A stretch of 6,883 nucleotides of DNA, taken from positions 1 to 6,883 of the forward strand of contig JAFOYS010000338.1 of assembly GCA_017391435.1 (NCBI GenBank), in the 5' to 3' direction. Made by a program: the position numbers and the translations under genes. Shown here in pieces: positions 6,850 to 6,883 of this stretch (its first letter is position 1; each line of letters opens with the position of its first letter). The notes beneath the pieces are model-generated. The model was not told where the DNA came from, searched no databases, and worked only from the letters and a program-made list of their open reading frames with translations. Source of the DNA: Alistipes sp. GTDB lineage: Bacteria; Bacteroidota; Bacteroidia; Bacteroidales; Rikenellaceae.

Positions 6850-6877
6850 GAGTCCTAAGCTTTAGGGCTCTCTTTTT
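6850..6877 (+). terminator. intrinsic terminator of the AraC-type regulator gene
   Basis: GAGTCCTAA (6850-6858), loop GCT, then TTAGGGCTC (6862-6870) form a 9-bp stem with one T-G pair. It is followed by TCTTTTT (6871-6877). The upstream GAGAGG can extend the stem by pairing with the T-rich tail. It begins 24 bases after the stop codon, so the regulator appears to be transcribed alone. Confidence 0.85.
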
Positions 6878-6883
6878 ATATTC

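Noticed and set aside
1..6883. CRISPR arrays, tRNA or rRNA genes, insertion sequences
   Set aside because: I saw no regularly spaced repeats, cloverleaf or rRNA segments, transposase motifs or terminal inverted repeats.

Overview
The window looks like a chromosomal segment from a member of the Bacteroidota, probably order Bacteroidales. Three things point there. The ribosome-binding regions are A-rich or featureless and lack Shine-Dalgarno sites. One clear promoter has the Bacteroidota form (TTG, 20 bp, TAAATTTG). The gene types fit too: a RecB/AddA-like helicase-nuclease, a YtxH protein with a small membrane partner, a three-part DsbD, and a cupin/HTH AraC-family regulator. A genus such as Alistipes would be only a guess. 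Nothing points to a phage, insertion sequence, CRISPR array or RNA gene.

Layout: (1) Positions 1-3058, minus strand: a large UvrD/RecB-type DNA helicase whose C-terminal nuclease domain runs off the left edge (1,019 codons visible, one open frame). (2) Positions 3059-3172: a short divergent control region with a near-leaderless helicase promoter candidate and an 8-bp inverted repeat. (3) Positions 3173-3695, plus strand: a two-gene operon, a YtxH-type protein and a two-helix membrane protein, 4 bp apart. (4) Positions 3676-3704: a hairpin between convergent genes that should stop transcription from both sides and overlaps the end of the small membrane protein gene. (5) Positions 3727-5703, minus strand: dsbD, complete, with all six expected redox cysteines. 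(6) Positions 5704-5904: a divergent control region with a strong dsbD promoter, a weaker promoter candidate for the regulator, and a 12-bp perfect palindrome just before the regulator start. (7) Positions 5905-6825, plus strand: an AraC-family regulator, followed by a good intrinsic terminator at 6850-6877.

The genes form separate units: DNA break repair (helicase), envelope or stress proteins (the YtxH pair), and periplasmic thiol-disulfide chemistry (dsbD). The most interesting link is between dsbD and the AraC-type regulator transcribed away from it. All seven cysteines of the regulator lie in its sensor half, including a CXXC and a CX3C pair. This suggests, but does not prove, a thiol- or metal-responsive regulator controlling the neighbouring disulfide reductase gene. 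No wholly new system is evident; most of the window is ordinary core-genome content.
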